DNA from: Terfezia claveryi
Taxonomy: Eukaryota > Ascomycota > Pezizomycetes > Pezizales > Pezizaceae
NCBI GenBank assembly: GCA_015179025.1
Contig: WHUX01000171.1
Span: forward strand, 1-64,000
Reading direction: 5' to 3'
DNA: 64,000 nt
In this document: positions 63,241 through 64,000 of the stretch, one piece after another
Layout: each line of letters opens with the position of its first letter
Numbering within the stretch: position 1 is the first letter of the stretch
The notes under the pieces: generated by a model
What the model saw: only the letters and a program-made list of their open reading frames with translations
Told to the model about the DNA's origin: nothing
Database searches by the model: none
Position numbers and translations under genes: made by a program

Positions 63241-64000
63241 TTTTTGCTGATGCAGGAAGTACAGGATGCAGCCTTGCTGATAGGAAGTATGGGATATAGA
63301 AAAATACAACCCCCTAAATGATGAAGATATCACACATCCTGATACAAATTTTTTTTTTTGCTGATGGAGTCTCTCTTCAATACTAGTTTGGGGTAAGTAT
63401 ACATGCTTAGTAAAGGCCTCCTAGTACTTGTGGGCTCACCCACCTGATACTCCACCTATGGTGGGGGTAGGGGGAGGAGAGGTAGTTTTTGGGGTAGTCA
63501 TATTGCTATGGTAGCTGTTTTGGGATATTAGTAGATATTTGCAGAATGTAAGGGTAACTATGTTATAGAGTGTAGTTGTTTCCATAGATCCCAATAATGG
63601 TTCCTTGTCATCTTGCTTGTATGGTATCATGGGATGCAAGTAAACTAGCACAAAAACAGAGGTTGTATTGGAAGTCTACAAGGTAATGAGAGAGCTATAC
63701 AGTAGAAGAATTGTGGTTGGAATCTCTTATTAAATATATGATTGCTCAAGTAAATAGATTGATTAATAGAATGATTGCTTGCTTGAATGATTTTGATGAT
63801 ACTACAAAATAGAAAGGACTTAAGCAGTTTATATAGCTACTAAGAGACTCTATCAGAAGCAATAATAATATAATAATAGTAAAAATATGTAAAAGCATAT
63901 AAGATCTCATATAAAAGTATATAGCATATAAGAAAGCACATTAGAGGTTATCAAATCTCTTTCTAGTTTCTACACTAGCTTTTTAATATAAGCCATATAC
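63241..64000. other. AT-rich end of window, no gene seen
   Basis: The word tttttgctgatg occurs at 63242 and 63354. From about 63830 the sequence resembles the 22255-22705 tandem repeat in flavour (gagactctatcagaagcaat). Nothing else supportable. Confidence 0.4.

Overview
The window looks like a repeat-rich, gene-poor stretch of a filamentous fungal genome, most likely an ascomycete (Pezizomycotina); this is inference. The reasons are short introns of about 50-100 bp, chromodomain-bearing Ty3/gypsy retrotransposons, a Fot1/pogo-type transposon, a fungal APH-type kinase-like gene, an OTT_1508-like deaminase gene and many decayed repeats. Several repeats differ by C-to-T and G-to-A changes, with in-frame CAG read as TAG, which resembles RIP (repeat-induced point mutation). 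Nothing looks bacterial: there are no operons, Shine-Dalgarno-type spacing or CRISPR arrays.

Layout. 1-6.4 kb: a Mutator-like element (MULE) whose broken minus-strand transposase sits between two very long inverted arms, each built of a short unique part plus a 38-bp minisatellite array; the left arm runs off the window. 8.3-18.8 kb: the only stretch with host-like genes. It holds an intact deaminase-fold gene, a broken Crinkler-like (CRN) effector-type gene with header and PD-(D/E)XK-like nuclease parts, a complete pogo/Fot1 element with 47-bp inverted ends and a TA target, a second broken nuclease-type gene, and an APH-fold kinase-like gene with an acidic tail. 19-32 kb: minisatellites, a decayed unknown gene, tandem repeats, a short LTR element with a perfect 5-bp target duplication, a 5'-truncated LINE with poly(A) and a 14-bp target duplication, and directly behind it a CRN-type P-loop NTPase pseudogene that fades into AT-rich sequence.

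32.9-55.7 kb: a nest of related Ty3/gypsy chromoviruses. Element B (plus strand, decayed) has element A (minus strand) inserted in its 5' LTR, and A's 3' LTR in turn carries a 1.06-kb DNA element X. Next to it, the near-intact element C (minus strand) is inserted into the older, truncated element D. Target duplications and LTR lengths reconstruct the order of events. 56-63 kb: a multi-exon gene resembling the DUF6532 family with a few lesions, an unrecognised broken gene, a Pol III-like A/B-box pair, and a decayed Plavaka-type (KDZ) transposase followed by a cluster of GCGTCC-type motifs.

The genes do not form one pathway. The notable biology is the company of a deaminase, two nuclease-type CRN-like genes, a CRN-type NTPase and a kinase-like gene (effector or conflict-type proteins), embedded in layered transposons. 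Junctions, target duplications and motif matches were read directly by eye; family names rest on recognised motifs and could not be checked by a database search.
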